Positions 16,880-29,879 are shown, numbered from the stretch's first letter. The stretch: 64,000 nucleotides of DNA from Branchinecta lynchi (GCA_023053575.1 JAKZAP010000012.1:2790230-2854229); one strand, 5' to 3'. Notes: a model not told the origin generated them from the sequence alone. Translations and numbers: made by a program.

Positions 16880-17135
16880 AGTTATGTTTGAAGAGAAAAG
16901 ATGAAGACAAGCCTTCCGGGTATGCTTGCCCTCTTTGTGGTAATGGAGTTGATGCTTTGGTCCATGCTATGTGCCGGTGACCAGAGCTTTCGGGGTTAAG
17001 AAGGAAATTATTGGGACGTGAGGTTGCGTTACTTCCTGACATCTTAAAGGGCAATACGCCGAGCGTTATATGTAAAATTTGCAGATTTGTTGATGGTCTG
17101 GTGAAATTTTGAGAGAGTGATGGAGAAGTTTAGTT
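16880..17135 (+). mobile_element. LINE C-terminal zinc-knuckle fragment
   Basis: About 80 codons with one stop, reading GYACPLCGNGVDALVHAMC, the CPLC-x-H-x-C motif that closes many LINE ORF2 proteins (I/Ingi and RTE-like), then REVALLPDILKGN. Degenerate. Confidence 0.55.
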
Positions 17136-17139
17136 TGTG

Positions 17140-18840
17140 TAAAGTTATTCTGTTTTGTTGTTTTACATGTATTTTCTTGTATATGGCGTTTGGCTTTGAA
17201 TACAATAATATTATAGTATATACATGACTCATGAATATTTGATTAACTTGAACAAAAAAATCCCCTTAATATGAAAACCCTTCCCCGCCCTAAGCTAACC
17301 TATGACAAAGCTAACCTATGAAGCTGACCTGAACTTTAACCCATTTAGTCTTCAAACAAACTTTGAACCAGTTTTTTCAACTCTGAGGGTCCTTTAAAGC
17401 AATAAGATCAAAGGTTTCGATGGGATCCCGAGAATTTAATATTTAATCCAGACAATGGGTATTGTAGATATCCAGTCTTCACCAGATTCCTTGCAAATTT
17501 CCGGCAAAAAGGCTAAAGGTCAAACATGACTTCAGCATGTATCTCTTACCCTGGATCAATTTTTTAATCAACTTGACATAAGACTTTAGGGTTTGGGCGG
17601 ATTCCGGGCGATCTATTTATCCGACGAGAAAATAATTTTTGGATAAGTATACTACATTGCCTCTTTACCACTACAATGAAACCTCTAATCAACTTCAGAT
17701 AAAACTTTTACTTATAATACATTTTCCGGTTTCAGCCGGATTCCGGGCGAACTTCTTGTCCGGAAGTGTTCAGCATGTCTGATTGACTGTTACAACATAT
17801 TGTTCTTTCGCCCCTTAATTAGACCCGTAGTAAATGTACCCGAGTAAATGTACGAGCTACCTTGACCCAAAGATTCCTCACACTCATAGGTAGCCTATAC
17901 CTCCACTTACGTCTTGGGAACCCAAAAACTACTCACCAAACTAGCGCAGTACTGAGCCAGGGTTATGCCGGCAGGTACTGGAGGAAACTGAACTGAAAAA
18001 TAGATCATGATATTTTTATCCGTTGCAGCATGCAGATCTGTCAAAAAAAATAACGATCATTAAAGCTCCGCCCTGAAATGTAGTTGACGATTGTTAACAA
18101 TTGTTAAGTTTCTGGAACGCAACCAATACTTGAATAATTGTTTTGGAATTTTAAGTTCAGCCCCTTTTGCGATTCAGGCCGTTTAGCGATTGAATTTCTT
18201 TTCTTGAAGGAACAGAAAGCTCTCTATACTATATTTGAAAGCTTCGCTGAAATGTATCCCAACAACTCCTATGTAGTTGCCGAGTAGGATCCAGCTGTAC
18301 ATTTAGACTTTTGGTATTTCCCGTCCACCAAAGGTGAAGGTGAACTACACACAGGTGAACCCACCCTACCAACAACCACAGTGCGTTGATCTGGTTAGGA
18401 CTTTATTTAGGGCTGATGAACTTCCGCCCTGCCAAGCTCCTTCCCTATTATTTTACTATTCTGCAACGTTTCAAAACTCTCGACTAAGACCAGAAACAGA
18501 TAATCAGATAGAACCTCCGTATCCCTACCTTAGTATATTCTGGTATCGTACCCGATGCAAACGAGCGGAGGAGGAGCTACGGACCAGATCATAAAAGCAG
18601 GGTTTCACCTTTCAGATTCCCAGAAGTCCGGGGTTTCGGCATAGTCAAGCCAAAAGTTCCAAGTTTTCATGATGATGATTATAACTAAATGCGCTGTTCT
18701 TCAACATTTCCTGGATGCCTCCTTTACATTTCAAAAATCTCTTGAATCTGAATACGATCCCTTTTCTTCCTTAGTTTGCATATTTGTTGCGTCTCTAGAG
18801 CGGGTTGCTTCTATAACACCTTTCATACATCCGGAATCTG
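17140..18840. other. no gene seen; diverged repeats
   Basis: Contains, at about 17,400-17,780, an inverted diverged copy of the repeat family seen at 22,960-23,590 (shared words GATGGGATCCC, CCGGATTCCGGGCGA). The remainder shows no supported feature. Confidence 0.6.
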
Positions 18841-18844
18841 GAGT

Positions 18845-18845
<1 letters not shown>

Positions 18846-18888
<43 letters not shown>
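18846..18888. repeat. 43-base poly(T) run
   Basis: An uninterrupted T tract. It could be the A-tail of a minus-strand retrocopy, but I see no matching body or target duplication. DNA from here to 20,030 shows no supported gene. Confidence 0.9.
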
Positions 18889-18892
<4 letters not shown>

Positions 18893-20033
18893 CCGCGTAG
18901 CTTTTTTTTCACTTTTTCTTGCTTTGGATTGAACCAAAACAAGTGGCTACGTCTCCACTTCCAACTCAGTGACGTTACTACAGAATTTACGTAAAAGTTT
19001 ACCCTACTTTAACGTCACCTACACTTTCGTCATAAACCTATTATCTTTGTAATTTATCAACTCTAAATTTAACTTCTCCTTTCAAAATTTTAATTTTTAT
19101 ATTAAATAATCTCATCAAAACTCACTCTCTCATTCAAAATCCCTTTCTCCATAAAATCTAAACCTACAACCTAAATCTACCCTTTTTTCATTTTTCTAAC
19201 AATATTAAGTTTGACGTGTTTGGTCTGGCTTTACCTTCCAGATCCGTCTCGAGGAAAACGGCTGTCTGGAATCCGGAAGAAAAATCTGGAAGGTGAAGCC
19301 TGGCTTTCATTTCTCACCTCGACAAACAGCTGCGGCGCAGTTGAACTCCGCAGAAGAATACGAAGGCCCACTGAGTCGTCCTTTACATCTTATTGGTCTC
19401 TACCGTTATGACGTTTCGTTTAACTCGCTAGAAGTCCGGATTCTCAACCCCCTGCAGACATTCTACGGTTGTTTTGATGATATGCGACGAGGGAAGTAGA
19501 CGGGTATCAAGTCAGATCTCACAGCAAATACCTCTAGCTCCGCTCAGTTTTATTGGGGTATTCATGGTCGCTTAATGGGACCAAAGACGGAAGTTCTATG
19601 TGATTGTTTATTCTTGCTAAGACTTGTCCAACATGGGTGGGATCGGCCTAGATCTAAGTGACATTCCATCGGGTAAGAAACACTCAAGATCCAAACTCCA
19701 TTAGTGCTCAGGATGATCTCCGTGACCACCTTGTAACTCCTCAAAGTTTTCAGGTCCGGTCCGTATCTGTCGTTGAGACATATAGGACGTGTCCAATTGA
19801 CCATATTCTGGTTTAGCGCTTCCAAGCCAACTAGTTTCTGTTAATCCTCCTCTGCCTCCCCATCAGGCATGGTCAAAAATATCCACAGGTTAGTGAGTGG
19901 AAAACTGCGTCCAAGGTAATGGAGGTTTTGCATATATCTCAGCAACAGGAAGTAAAAGTGGCCCACTACCCTATGGATACGAATTTTTACTACGTCTACA
20001 CAAATGTTGATTTTGAGACAATGGGGGACTAAC

Positions 20034-20179
20034 AGAAACTAGTCCACTTGGAGCGCTGAGCTGTACTGCTGTACTATCAAAATTGACACATGCCAAGAGG
20101 CTTCTGGGAGCCTCTTCCATTTCACACAGCACTCCTCCGTGAGCCCAGACCCAGTCCTGATTATTAATTGGCATAGCAA
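20034..20179 (-). CDS. host gene exon 3 (tentative)
   Basis: 146 nt, acceptor TTTTGTAG, donor TTTCT|GTTAGT, phase 1 in and phase 0 out, which is what the flanking exons at 21,907 and 14,033 require. It encodes WVWAHGGVLCEMEEAPRSLL and TAVQLSAPSGLVS. The splice sites are weak, the acceptor lacks a strong pyrimidine tract, and phase agreement alone could be chance. Confidence 0.33.
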
Positions 20180-20289
20180 CTACAAAATTCGGCATCGAAA
20201 GCCCAATATACATTATATATATGTAACATACATGGTAAAAATCCAGCCCTCTTACCAATAATTTCTTCCTAGAAATGCGTTTTGAAGTT

Positions 20290-21660
20290 TAACCCAACTA
20301 GATCGGACATTCTAGTCAAGCAAATCACTTATTCACTTAGACAAGCTTAAAAACCGATAATAATGCGTTACTTTATTTGTCCGTAACCAAAGAGATACTG
20401 AATTTCATCAGTTGATCTTATTCTTCCGGATTTATGGTACCTCTATCTGCTTGTCGCTTTGCGCTTGAGTTTACCAACTAAAAATGGAAGTCGTTGCCGA
20501 AAATTTAATGAAAATGTCTGATTCCTGACACGAAATAAGTATCTTATTTATTTATTTATTTATTTAATCTAATAAAACGGCCAACTTGGGCCATACTAAA
20601 CAACTAACAAGTGGGGTGTGGGCAAAAATATAAAAACAATAAGCTACCCAACATCAAATGCTGAATACAGCTTACGGTTCCATGCCATCCGCACAGGTAA
20701 GGATAGCCCCATGTTTGAGCCCGAGAGAATCACAAGGAGTGGATTACTGTACCGAAGGATCCGGGTCTGGAGAGAGAAGATAGACCGACGCCTGAGTTCC
20801 CCAAAAGAAGGAAGACCCCCACCGACAAACATCCCGGAAGCACTACAGTTCCAAGGTAGACCATGTAGCCACCGGAATGAATTGTTATAAAGAACCCTAA
20901 AAGTATTCTAGCATTTCACAGATGTAGAGTGGGTTAGTGACAAACAATACAGTGGAGTACAATAAGCCCTGAAAAGGAAAGCTTTAACTGAAGAATCACA
21001 ACTAGACCTTCTCTGTTTATACAGGTGTTACTTTTTCGAGCTTCACATTTGTTATAATTCAAATGCTGACATCTGTTATAATTCAAATCCTTTGCACCTT
21101 ATAAATTTTGGGTTGTCGTACAAGCAGCGCGCAATCTGAATGTTATTATACTAGAGCGGCTTTCCAGTAGACAGCGGTGAGAATGGTGAAGATTGCTTAG
21201 TGCCTGAACAAAAAAAGGCATAAATCTTTATCGTTAGGCTTACAACAAACGTACAAGCATCCAGGTTCCACAAATCTCACGGAAATTCCACTATTTGAAA
21301 ATCGATTTTTCGTGAATAGCAGAACAACGAAGTAACGCATTTTCGTCGGGTCTTCGAGCCTTTTTAAGTGAATAAGTGATGGGTAACTAGATTTTGCTAC
21401 CCCAGCCCTTTTCGGTTAAACTTTGAGTGTTATAAGGTCAGGATTTGCACTAAAGATCCAATCAAGCTTTCAAGATTGTTAGTTCAATATCCATTCTTAG
21501 TGGTACCAGGGACCCATACATTTCCTGTAATGACTCGCCATTCAGGGGGCTTGTCAATGATAGATTTCTGATGCGCTCTTGACCGAGCGTCAGATAGTTC
21601 GAGAAATACCCACGGGTATAAAATACCCGACTATCCAGATAGACAAAAATTTTCGCAGCT
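20290..21660. other. no gene seen; LINE-like tail at 20,547
   Basis: At 20,547-20,566 the plus strand reads (ATTT)n followed by AATCTAATAAAACGG; on the minus strand this looks like a LINE 3' tail. The 90-codon frame at 20,618-20,890 resembles no family I know. Confidence 0.4.
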
Positions 21661-21906
21661 GTTGTGCTGAACTAAGAATATTTCTCTGTAATGGAAGAGT
21701 ATCCTGGATCTTTTAATCCTCGCTTAGGTACCTGGTGGCATGCTGGCAATTTTTTATGTCTGAGCAAGAACGCCGATTCGATCCAAGCGGAATTTTTGGA
21801 AACTAGGTGAGGCTTGGGCAACATAGCAACATAGAAGCATAGGAAATGACAAGCCCCTGAATGGCGAGTCATTGCAGGAAATTTATGGGTCCTTGGTGGT
21901 ACTTAC

Positions 21907-22181
21907 CCTTGATTTTGCAAGTCGGCGTTGGAGCCGTGGCTCCACTGGGCACACACGTAACTATATAGCTTTGAGTTGCTGCTCCGAATACAGTGACAGT
22001 ACTAACAAATGTCGTCGTAGTTGTGAAGGATAGCAATGACCTCGGCTGGGCGTCGTAACGGTCCGTGTTCAGACTTGAAGATACATGCGGCAATAGAGAA
22101 GAATCACCAACTTTCCTGGTTGCGTGCCTTTGTTCAGAAACTCCATCAGAATCGAACCCGAAAGGGAGGACATTCGATGCC
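21907..22181 (-). CDS. host gene exon 2: Ser/Thr-rich extracellular segment
   Basis: 275 nt between a strong acceptor (TTTTTTCTTATTTTCTAG) and the consensus donor AAGG|GTAAGT. It enters in phase 2 and leaves in phase 1. Exon 1 at 34,466 leaves in phase 2, so they join in frame. About 91 codons encode a low-complexity Ser/Thr-rich sequence (LLSFTTTTTFVSTVTVFGAA) ending with two cysteines (YIVTCVPSGATAPTPTC), typical of a secreted or stalk region. No domain recognised. Confidence 0.7.
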
Positions 22182-22639
22182 CTAGAAAATAAGAAAAAAT
22201 GTTTTGATGGGCTCCCAAAGTTAAATATTCTGTAAGACCTTCTAATACAGACATAAGTATGTATGATCATATGAAGTTGTCCTTACATATATAAAATGGC
22301 GACTAAATTCAGTTTCATATTCCAAGCGGGAAGTTGACAAGCCTGACATCTGTTTAGCCGTCATTGTAAATAGATTAATTTACTTTACTGGCGGAACTAT
22401 CACTAGAATATTGTCGAACACATCCAAGTGAATATCGGTTCGGAGTCGTTACTTATCTGGAAAATCTCCCACCTGTGGGGGTGTTCTTTATGGCTGGCGA
22501 GGAAGGAGGCGTTATTTATAAATGATTAATAAAGATACGTTGTATCTTTATAACTTTTTTGCATTTGTGTTTAGAGCAGTAGGTCCACTTAGTTGACTTA
22601 TAAGGTTCCTTTTAATAGTAACACACCTGCCTTTTTGGG

Positions 22640-22905
22640 ATCCCAAAACGTCAGTGGAGGGATATCTATGACATCGCAAAAGTTGTCAGTCTGTCGGTCT
22701 GTCTGTCGGTCTGTCCATCGGTCCGTCCGTCCTTCTGTCCATCGGTCCGTCCGTCCGTCTGTCCATCCGTCCGTCTGTCAGCACGATAACTCTCGAAGGG
22801 AATGCTATATTTTGATAAAACTTGGTGTGAGGATTCTTTGGGTCCAGGTTCGTAGATGGGCTCTGTAGCCCTATGTTTAGGGGTGGGGGTTCAAATAAGG
22901 GGGCA
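22640..22905. repeat. (CTGT/CGGT)n-headed dispersed repeat
   Basis: TGGAGGGATATCTATGACA, then a tetranucleotide tract of GTCTGTCGG type to about 22,775, then CAGCACGATAACTCTCGAAG. The same order recurs at 42,180-42,340, so both are copies of one repeat. Confidence 0.7.
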
Positions 22906-22959
22906 AACAAAATTTTTTTTAAACAGCTAATGTGATAGTCGGTGAAAACAATTTTCTTC

Positions 22960-23600
22960 CCGAATAAGTAGTTCGTCCGAAATCCGGCTAAAACCGGAAA
23001 GTTGGTTAAAATTAAAAGTTTTATTTGAAGTTGATTCGATTACGGGGTAAGAATACATGAAGAAGACGATGATGAAAACCATTTTCTCGTCGGACAACTA
23101 GTTCGCCCGGGATCCGGCCAAACCGGAAAATTTGTTAAAACCGAAAGTTTTATTTGAAGTTGATTAGATGACAGATTTAGGGCTAAGGAAAGGCGATGAG
23201 TCTGTATATGAATCATTTTTTACCCGGACTTATAATTCATCCGGAATCCAGTTGAAACCGGAAATTTTATAAGTTGAAGTCTTATTTGAAGTTATTAGAT
23301 GTTCTTTATAGGGATAAGGAGATACGCTAAATTCGTTTCTCATTGTTTCGTTTCTGCTGGACAAGTAATTCGCTCGGAATTCGGCCAAAACCGAAAATTT
23401 GGCAGAAGTAGAGCAGGAAGTTTCGGTCAGTATCGTCAAAATAGATATGGCTTATAGAGGTATATCCGAACTTGGTATCTCAAATGATTAGCGTGGCGAA
23501 GACTGGATCTGGTGAAGACAAGACCCAATTGTCTGGATCAAATATTGGATTTTTGGGATCCCATCGAAACCTTAGGTCTTGTTAGAAGTAGTAATATCAG
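22960..23600. repeat. degenerate tandem repeat, ~115-120 bp unit
   Basis: Three to four diverged units with AGTTTTATTTGAAGTTGATT, CGTCGGACAACTAGTTCGCC and ATCCGGCCAAAACCGGAAA-like words. An inverted relative lies at 17,400-17,780. Confidence 0.65.
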
Positions 23601-24119
23601 TAAGTGAACCTGAACCTCTTACCCAAGGAATAGTAGCAGCGTTCTTGTTTGTCGTCGTCGGTACTAAAACGTCGTTTTAGTTTTATTGCACTTGCGTTCC
23701 GGCCAAGTGTCATTTTATTTAATCATTTTCTTTGGAATCGACTAAAAGGAGGCACGGCACGACCTAGTATAGGATACACGAGTACTATAAAGAGGCACCA
23801 AAACTAAAAGTTGTCTTTCAGGCTTCAGATTGAGGGGCAGGAACAATGTTCTAATGTGCCTTCTTTTAGGCTCTGGAGTTACGAACTCTCACTCACTTGT
23901 CTACTTTGACTACTCGCTAGTCTCTATTACTCGTGCCTCCTGCACCATGCAGGCACCAGCAGGTGCCAGGAGCTTTCGCACTTAAGAGGTTCATTATTTT
24001 CTGGAAATGGTGGGCAGCTTCTTGGGATCTTACGCTCGACGAAAAGAACTCGAGTTGAGGTGCTGTTTCTTAGTTTGATATTTTGTTTAGTTTCCTATGG
24101 GTTGTTTATTTATCCTGTA

Positions 24120-24850
24120 TGCGGCCTTTTGGGTTTTCAATAAAGATAAATATATATATATAGATCAGTTTTCCGTCGGTCGGTCAGTCCAGTGATCGCG
24201 AGTTAGGGTACTTCCAGCTTTTCTAGGACGATGAAACTTGGCAGTCATATCAGAGACCCGACCAAACTAACTTGGAAATACTCACTTCCCCTATCCGACC
24301 ACCGTGGAGGGAGTGGAGGGACGGGGAATCCGGAATGTATTTATAAATTTTGAACAGGGAATCGGATCTTAATGTAACTTGGTATTTGAAAAGACCTCGT
24401 ATTTGAGATGTCACGCTTAAAGTCCGGATGGATTCGGGGACTTTGGTGGGAGTTGGAGAGGGGGAAGCGGAAATCGTGCGACACGCTCAGAGTGAAGGGA
24501 TCGGGATGAAACTTCGAGGGAAGAACAAGCACAAGCCCGAAATACATAGTTGACAAGACCGGACCGTATCCGAGCACTGTGGGGGGAGTTTGAGGGAGGG
24601 TTCCGGAATTCGGGTGATCCCGAGTTACGATGCTTACCCATGTGCTAGGGTGACAAAACTTGGCAGGCTTGGGGACTCGATAAGTTTAACCCCAGAACCA
24701 CTTATTTTTCCGATTTGACAATCTTGGGTGGAGTGGAGAGAGTGGAAATCTGAAATCTTGAGATATTTCTAACTTTTGCGAGAGTGATCGAATCTTAAAG
24801 TTCAATGGGCACATCAAACTACCCCAATCCCACTCTGTAACAACCTAGGA
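24120..24850 (-). repeat. G/C-tract repeat family, copy B (partial)
   Basis: Starts with CCGTCGGTCGGTCAGTCC and TGATCGCGAGTTAGGGTAC, then AAACTTGGCAG and G-rich monomers; truncated near 24,850. Confidence 0.8.
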
Positions 24851-25649
24851 ACAATGCTTACCCCCTAAATCAGCAGCTTTTTCTACAGGTTCCTCTCTGT
24901 GATATTTCAAAGCGTAATTTTTTGGGCCAGTACATGCTCATTTTACTAGCTTGGACAAAGATAAAAGTGATGTTTCTTGAAATACTTAGTAGATCTTTAT
25001 TTTATGCATAAATCAGCTTGTATGATTCAGATTTGAATAGGTTATTTGTTTTTGAATGAATTTTGTATCTATGTTATTTTTTATAAGCTTATTGCATATT
25101 CTGGTACATTTTTATAAAGCAAGCTAATCAAGCTTCACAACACTATTCCACAAAGAAAAACTTTTAATAGGCACTTTAAGCCATGGAACTTCTGATGAAA
25201 CACTAGAATAATCAGGTAAACTGCATCTACGGCTTGACTTTGGTGACATCCAAAATATATCCTTTTCTATCAAGCATTGCTGGGAGTTTTTGAATTTCCT
25301 GCCACGGTATCCGAGCTCCCAAGATTTGGATCGCCGAAATGCCAGAGAGGTAAAGACAAGGGATAACAAGAAAACGGCCGATTTTCGTAGCGCCTTCTAA
25401 GGGTGTGTTTCGGCGCCAACCGATGTTCAGCGGAAACCGGTAACCGGTTGTCGCGAAAACAGTTTTTATCGTAACCAAAAATCGGTTCTCCCAAAACATT
25501 GGAAATTACGCGAAAACATGTTTCAAATTTGAAGACGATGACGTGATGAAGAAAGATATTCGATAATAAAGATGGAGGAAGAATTTGTAGCTGCAACTGG
25601 ATCTATATCAGCAGCTGACTGGGTTTTGTGTTAGGCTGTATCTGTCATG

Positions 25650-26290
25650 ATAAAACAAAATCATAGTAACAATAGCAAACGAAAAAATTAAAAGTAAAAC
25701 TGAAAAATTAAAAACTGGAAATTGTTATTAAAAATTCAAATTAAGACTAAAAATAAAAAATTTAAATTAAACTTTCCTTCAGCTCAAGCTGACTGCGATC
25801 ATATTTGACAGTGCGAAACGGATACGTCAGCTGAATTTTATCAGAGCTATATTTCGGCCCTTCTTGCCAAGGGTCCTCTTCAGGGTCAAAGCCACTCAAG
25901 TTGGAAAAACGATAATTTACGATCAGACTCGCAGCCAGCTTGGGCTGAAGGAATATTTACTTTTAATTTTTTATTTTTAAGTTTAATTTTTATTTTTATT
26001 TTTAGTTTCAATTTTTATTTTTAATTACAATTTTTAGTTTTGAATTCTTAGTTTTACTTTTAATTTTTTTTTACTATTTTTTATTATTATTACAAATTAA
26101 AAACCGAAAATTGTAAATAAAAATTAAAATTAAAACTACAACAAAAAATTAAAAATAAAATTAAATTTAAAAATTAAAATGAAAAATTAAATATTAAAAC
26201 TAAAAATAAAAAAAAATAAAAAAAAAAATTAAAATTAAATATAAAATTCAAATTAAGAATCAATAAAATATTCAAGCCATATTTTGGACT
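25650..26290. repeat. AT-rich low-complexity tract of AAATTAAAA words
   Basis: Runs of AAAATTAAAAATAAAA on one side of the MITE and the complementary TTTTTATTTTTAATTT on part of the other, giving a foldback-capable tract. No gene. Confidence 0.75.
25776..25951. mobile_element. 176-bp MITE with 25-bp inverted ends
   Basis: Left end CCTTCAGCTCAAGCTGACTG, right end CAGCTTGGGCTGAAGG, inverted to each other. The interior carries GCGAAACGGATACGTCAGCT and ATATTTCGGCCCTTCTTG. Partial relatives occur near 29,505-29,570, 35,590-35,650 and 57,245-57,340. It is embedded in AT-only low-complexity DNA (25,650-26,290). Confidence 0.65.
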
Positions 26291-27311
26291 ATGTAAGTTC
26301 TTATTTTAACTTTAGAACATTTTTCTATTTGCTGTTCCGCCTTTGTTTTTATTTTCTAGTTGATGACGGTGAAGCTGAATCAGAACCAAGAATTGTGAAC
26401 GCTAACGATAACCGTTCCAAAATTTCCTGACCGAAGATCGGAACCGATCTCCGAACCAAATTCTGGTCGACGCAAAAACACCGGTTCATCAGAACCGAAA
26501 GTCGCGAAAACACTGGTTACTCTGAACCGAAGTAAATTGGTTGGCGCCGAAACAGGCCCTAAAGGAAGTCGGAAATGTTTATTTGTGAAGCATTTAATAC
26601 AAAGTAAAGCATTAGAAGTGTCCATTGTGCTTTGATGAAACTTGAATTTCCTAGAGACCTCGAATCCTGTGTCGAATCAAGTTCGGAATTGATCCGGTGA
26701 CTTTGGATGGAGTTGGAAGTCAATACAGGTGTGTTTAAGCTCCTTCAGAAAAGTAAATCTATTGAATATCGATCACCGAGTTATTTGACCCAGTAGAAAA
26801 CAGTGAACACAACCAGACCAGATACTAGGCAATGTACAAAAGTCAAAAGCGAAGAGCATGATGAACAGCTTTTAATAACTTACGTTTTCTAACCAACTTA
26901 GGATTTGAGGTGTTCCAAAAAATGACAATAGATTTTATAACGACATCTATTTAGAACTGGAAGATCCATCTACAATTTTACACTGGTGTCTGTCTGCTTG
27001 CCTACTAGAACGGACCTTTTCATCCCGGAAGCAGAAACAAGGTTTGATGAAACGAAATCTTGGCTAAATAACTTTCTTTAATCCCCTCTGACATAGGCTA
27101 TACAACTAGACTGAACTTCACACACTGTAGGCTCTGAAGGAAGGAAGGAATTTATTTCTTCAACATTTCTGCAACATACTGAACATATTCTTAAAACCAA
27201 TTGCCCGTCTCAATATGTGACAACAGGTCACCTGTGCAAGACGGACATCAAATTATCAAGATCTATTGATCATTTTTTTTATATTTTGTTTTAGTAAACT
27301 TAGTGAGACTT

Positions 27312-28460
27312 TAACAATTGATTTAAAAAGGGTTTCGATCTGATTGATCATAACATTTCAATTTCAAAGCTTCTAATTGATTTTAGAGTGAACCCTGCTG
27401 TTGTGAAAATCATTCAGAGTTTTTTAATAAATAGGTTCCAAATTTTAAAATATAAGAAGTCTTTCTTTGAACCTGAGCCAGTTTTTTGTGGTGTACCTCA
27501 AGGTACCATCCTGGGTCCTATTCTTTTTCTAGTTATGATTAATGATATTGCTAATGATTGTGAAGACCGTTGGAAATATGTTGACGACCTTACCCTGGAG
27601 AAATTTGTGAAGCAAATGAATGTAGCAAAGCTCAAATTTTAATTGATAACGTGAAGACTAAAGCTTCCGTTTCAAATATGACAGTAAATGACAGTAAATC
27701 TTCTATTTTAACTATTTCATTTTTAAATTCTTCTGAACCAAATTTCCTACCAACTATCTCTGATTCTCTTAAAGTCAGTAAGATTAAACTCTTGGGAGTT
27801 ATTATTACCAGTGATTTAAAATGGGAAGCAAACACAACTAGCCTAGTAAAAAGGGGTAAGGCTGGGCTGCAGATGCTCAAGCTTATGTCGAAACATAGCG
27901 CCCCTCCAGATCACCTCCTCCGAATATTTACATCTTTTATTCGCCCAATTCTGGAATATGCAGCTCCTATATGCCATTTTGGACTGACGGCTGAGCAAAG
28001 CGCCAGGCTCGAAAGAGTTCAGAAAAGAGCTCTAAGAATAGTATCGAAGCAGGCAAAAATGTCGTATGAAGAGCTGCTGTCAAAGTTTAAAATACAAACT
28101 CTGAAAAAAAGAAGAGAGAAACTCTGCATGGATTTGGGAAGAAAATCTCTGATCCACCCAATCTACAAAACCCTTTTCCCCCCTCAATCCACAACAAAAC
28201 GACTCCCGCGCAGGGTTGCAGTGCCTGTTGAGAAACTTCAGCCCGTACGCTGTGCCCATCAGCGGTTAGCGAAGAGTTTTATAACTAGTTTTGTAAATAT
28301 GTATAACGAAAATCACGAGGATTGATTAGTGTTTTGTTTTCTTTGTTCTTTTTTTCCGTCGCTTTTTAATGTGACTAAACCAAAGAAATTTGGCAGTGCC
28401 ATGAAAACTTTGGTGAAAATAAAAGCTTATCTATCTAACTCACTCCAACTCAGCTTTCTT
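27312..28460 (+). mobile_element. 5'-truncated CR1/Jockey-type LINE with broken RT
   Basis: RT palm block: GFDLIDHNIS (motif A region), GVPQGTILGPILFLVMINDI (motif B) and WKYVDDLTL (motif C, YVDD), followed after a frameshift near 27,645 by the connector and C-terminus (KLLGVIITSDLKWE, FIRPILEYAAPICHFGL, LERVQKRALRI) to a stop at 28,325. The 3' end near 28,440 is AATAAAAGCTTATCTATC, a tetranucleotide tail typical of the clade. Inactive fragment. Confidence 0.85.
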
Positions 28461-28535
28461 CACTCAAACACCCCTAGCCTACCCAATTCCCATTCCCCTC
28501 CCCAATCCTGCCCCAATCTTCATTAAACAACCAAC

Positions 28536-29112
28536 TCAATTACCCAAAAAAAGTTTTTGTAACCTATTCTTAAACAATAAATGATTATCAGACTCCCTAA
28601 TGCTTGCCGGTAGATTATTCCAAACAATCACACCACTATTTCTAATTAATAAAAGTCTATCATTATTCCTCGTATCATAATCATGGTAATCTGAATTCAG
28701 ACTAAAAAAAAAGTTACTAAAATACGACGGAGAAAATTTATTTAATACACTGTACACAAAATTACCAATTTGCTGATCTCTTACATGTTTAGCAACACAT
28801 TGATATCTCGATAACAATTTTCTGTATGGCGACAATTTTTTAACTCACCCAAAACACGGAGAGCTTTATTTTGCAGAATTTCAACACGTTTAAGATTAGA
28901 ATTAAAGTTACTGGATATATTAAATATGGATGAACAATTGAAAAATAAATGTCTCTTAATGCCATTACCGGTAGAATGTTTTTGAATCGGCGCATTACAC
29001 CGACGCCTCTAGCCATTTTTGTTGCAATAATGTCACTGTTTTTTTTCCAATTAAAATTTACATCAAGATTGAAACCAAGATATTTACATAGATATTCTTT
29101 GAGCCCAAGCTG
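28536..29112 (-). mobile_element. LINE RT C-terminal fragment, tail-to-tail with the previous one
   Basis: Minus-strand reading gives EYLCKYLGFNLDVNFNWKK, MARGVGVMRRFKNILP, LKRVEILQNKALRVLGEL and, to the stop at 28,536, HDYDTRNNDRLLLI and VIVWNNLPASIRESD. These are the last segments of an L2/CR1-like ORF2. At least one frame change. It converges on the plus-strand LINE ending at 28,460. Confidence 0.75.
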
Positions 29113-29879
29113 AAAAAAAACAGCAGCCGTGTCAAAAATTAAATCTCAGCACTAGTTTTTCCGTGCAGTGATTATTCAAAGTAATAGATTCAGGCAAGTA
29201 CTCATAATAGAAACGTAGAACGAGGTCATTAATACAATAATATTTAAGTTTTCAGCCCCTTATTAATGAAAAAACCGAAGTTGATCAAAATGCAGAAAAA
29301 AACCTTTCCTGTCATCGCCCCAATCATGCAGCAAAAACAGCGTCGTTGTCAAAAATTAAATCTCAGGACTAGTTTTTTCATTATACTGGTACTTGAAGAT
29401 AATTTACCTTAATAAGATATTTATAGTCGGTAGAAGCTTCAGTTATTTGTTACAGGTTTGTTTCCTTCCCCGAAGTTGAACAAGAAGATTGACAGCCTGA
29501 CGAGGACCCTTGCCAAGAAGGGCCGAAATATCGCTGATGAAAAATCAGAGCTGACGTATCCGTGTAAACATTGTTTGAATAAAAGATATTTACAAGCATA
29601 AACTTGGTTAACCGGGGAATTTCCAGGTAAAACGTATTGTTGATCATTTATAATTCGTTCAAGTCTACTAAATATCATATAATTGGTTTTCGACGGAAAC
29701 CAATGATAGGCTCTAGGATAAGCAACACCATTCATTGTTGCCCAAGGCAGTAGTTCTACGAAGCTTTCCAAAATATACTGGGATATTAATCAACCCGGCA
29801 TAAGGTCCGCACTTTCCGTAAAAACCGCAGATGTTAGAGCCTTGCTACTATTTAGGAATAAGCTGAAATCGGGGTACTA

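Noticed and set aside
18669..18994. Open frames with long Phe runs
   Set aside because: Translation of the poly(T) tract.
19562..19825. Minus-strand frame with WTRPICLND resembling a trypsin-domain edge
   Set aside because: Only a few residues match, no catalytic residues, and no fitting splice sites found.
22593..22868. Open frame with RSVHRSVRPSV repeats
   Set aside because: Translation of a tetranucleotide repeat tract.
29510..29570. Possible hammerhead ribozyme (CTGATGA near GAAA)
   Set aside because: The required core order and three helices cannot be drawn; CTGATGAAAAATCAG simply pairs with itself.
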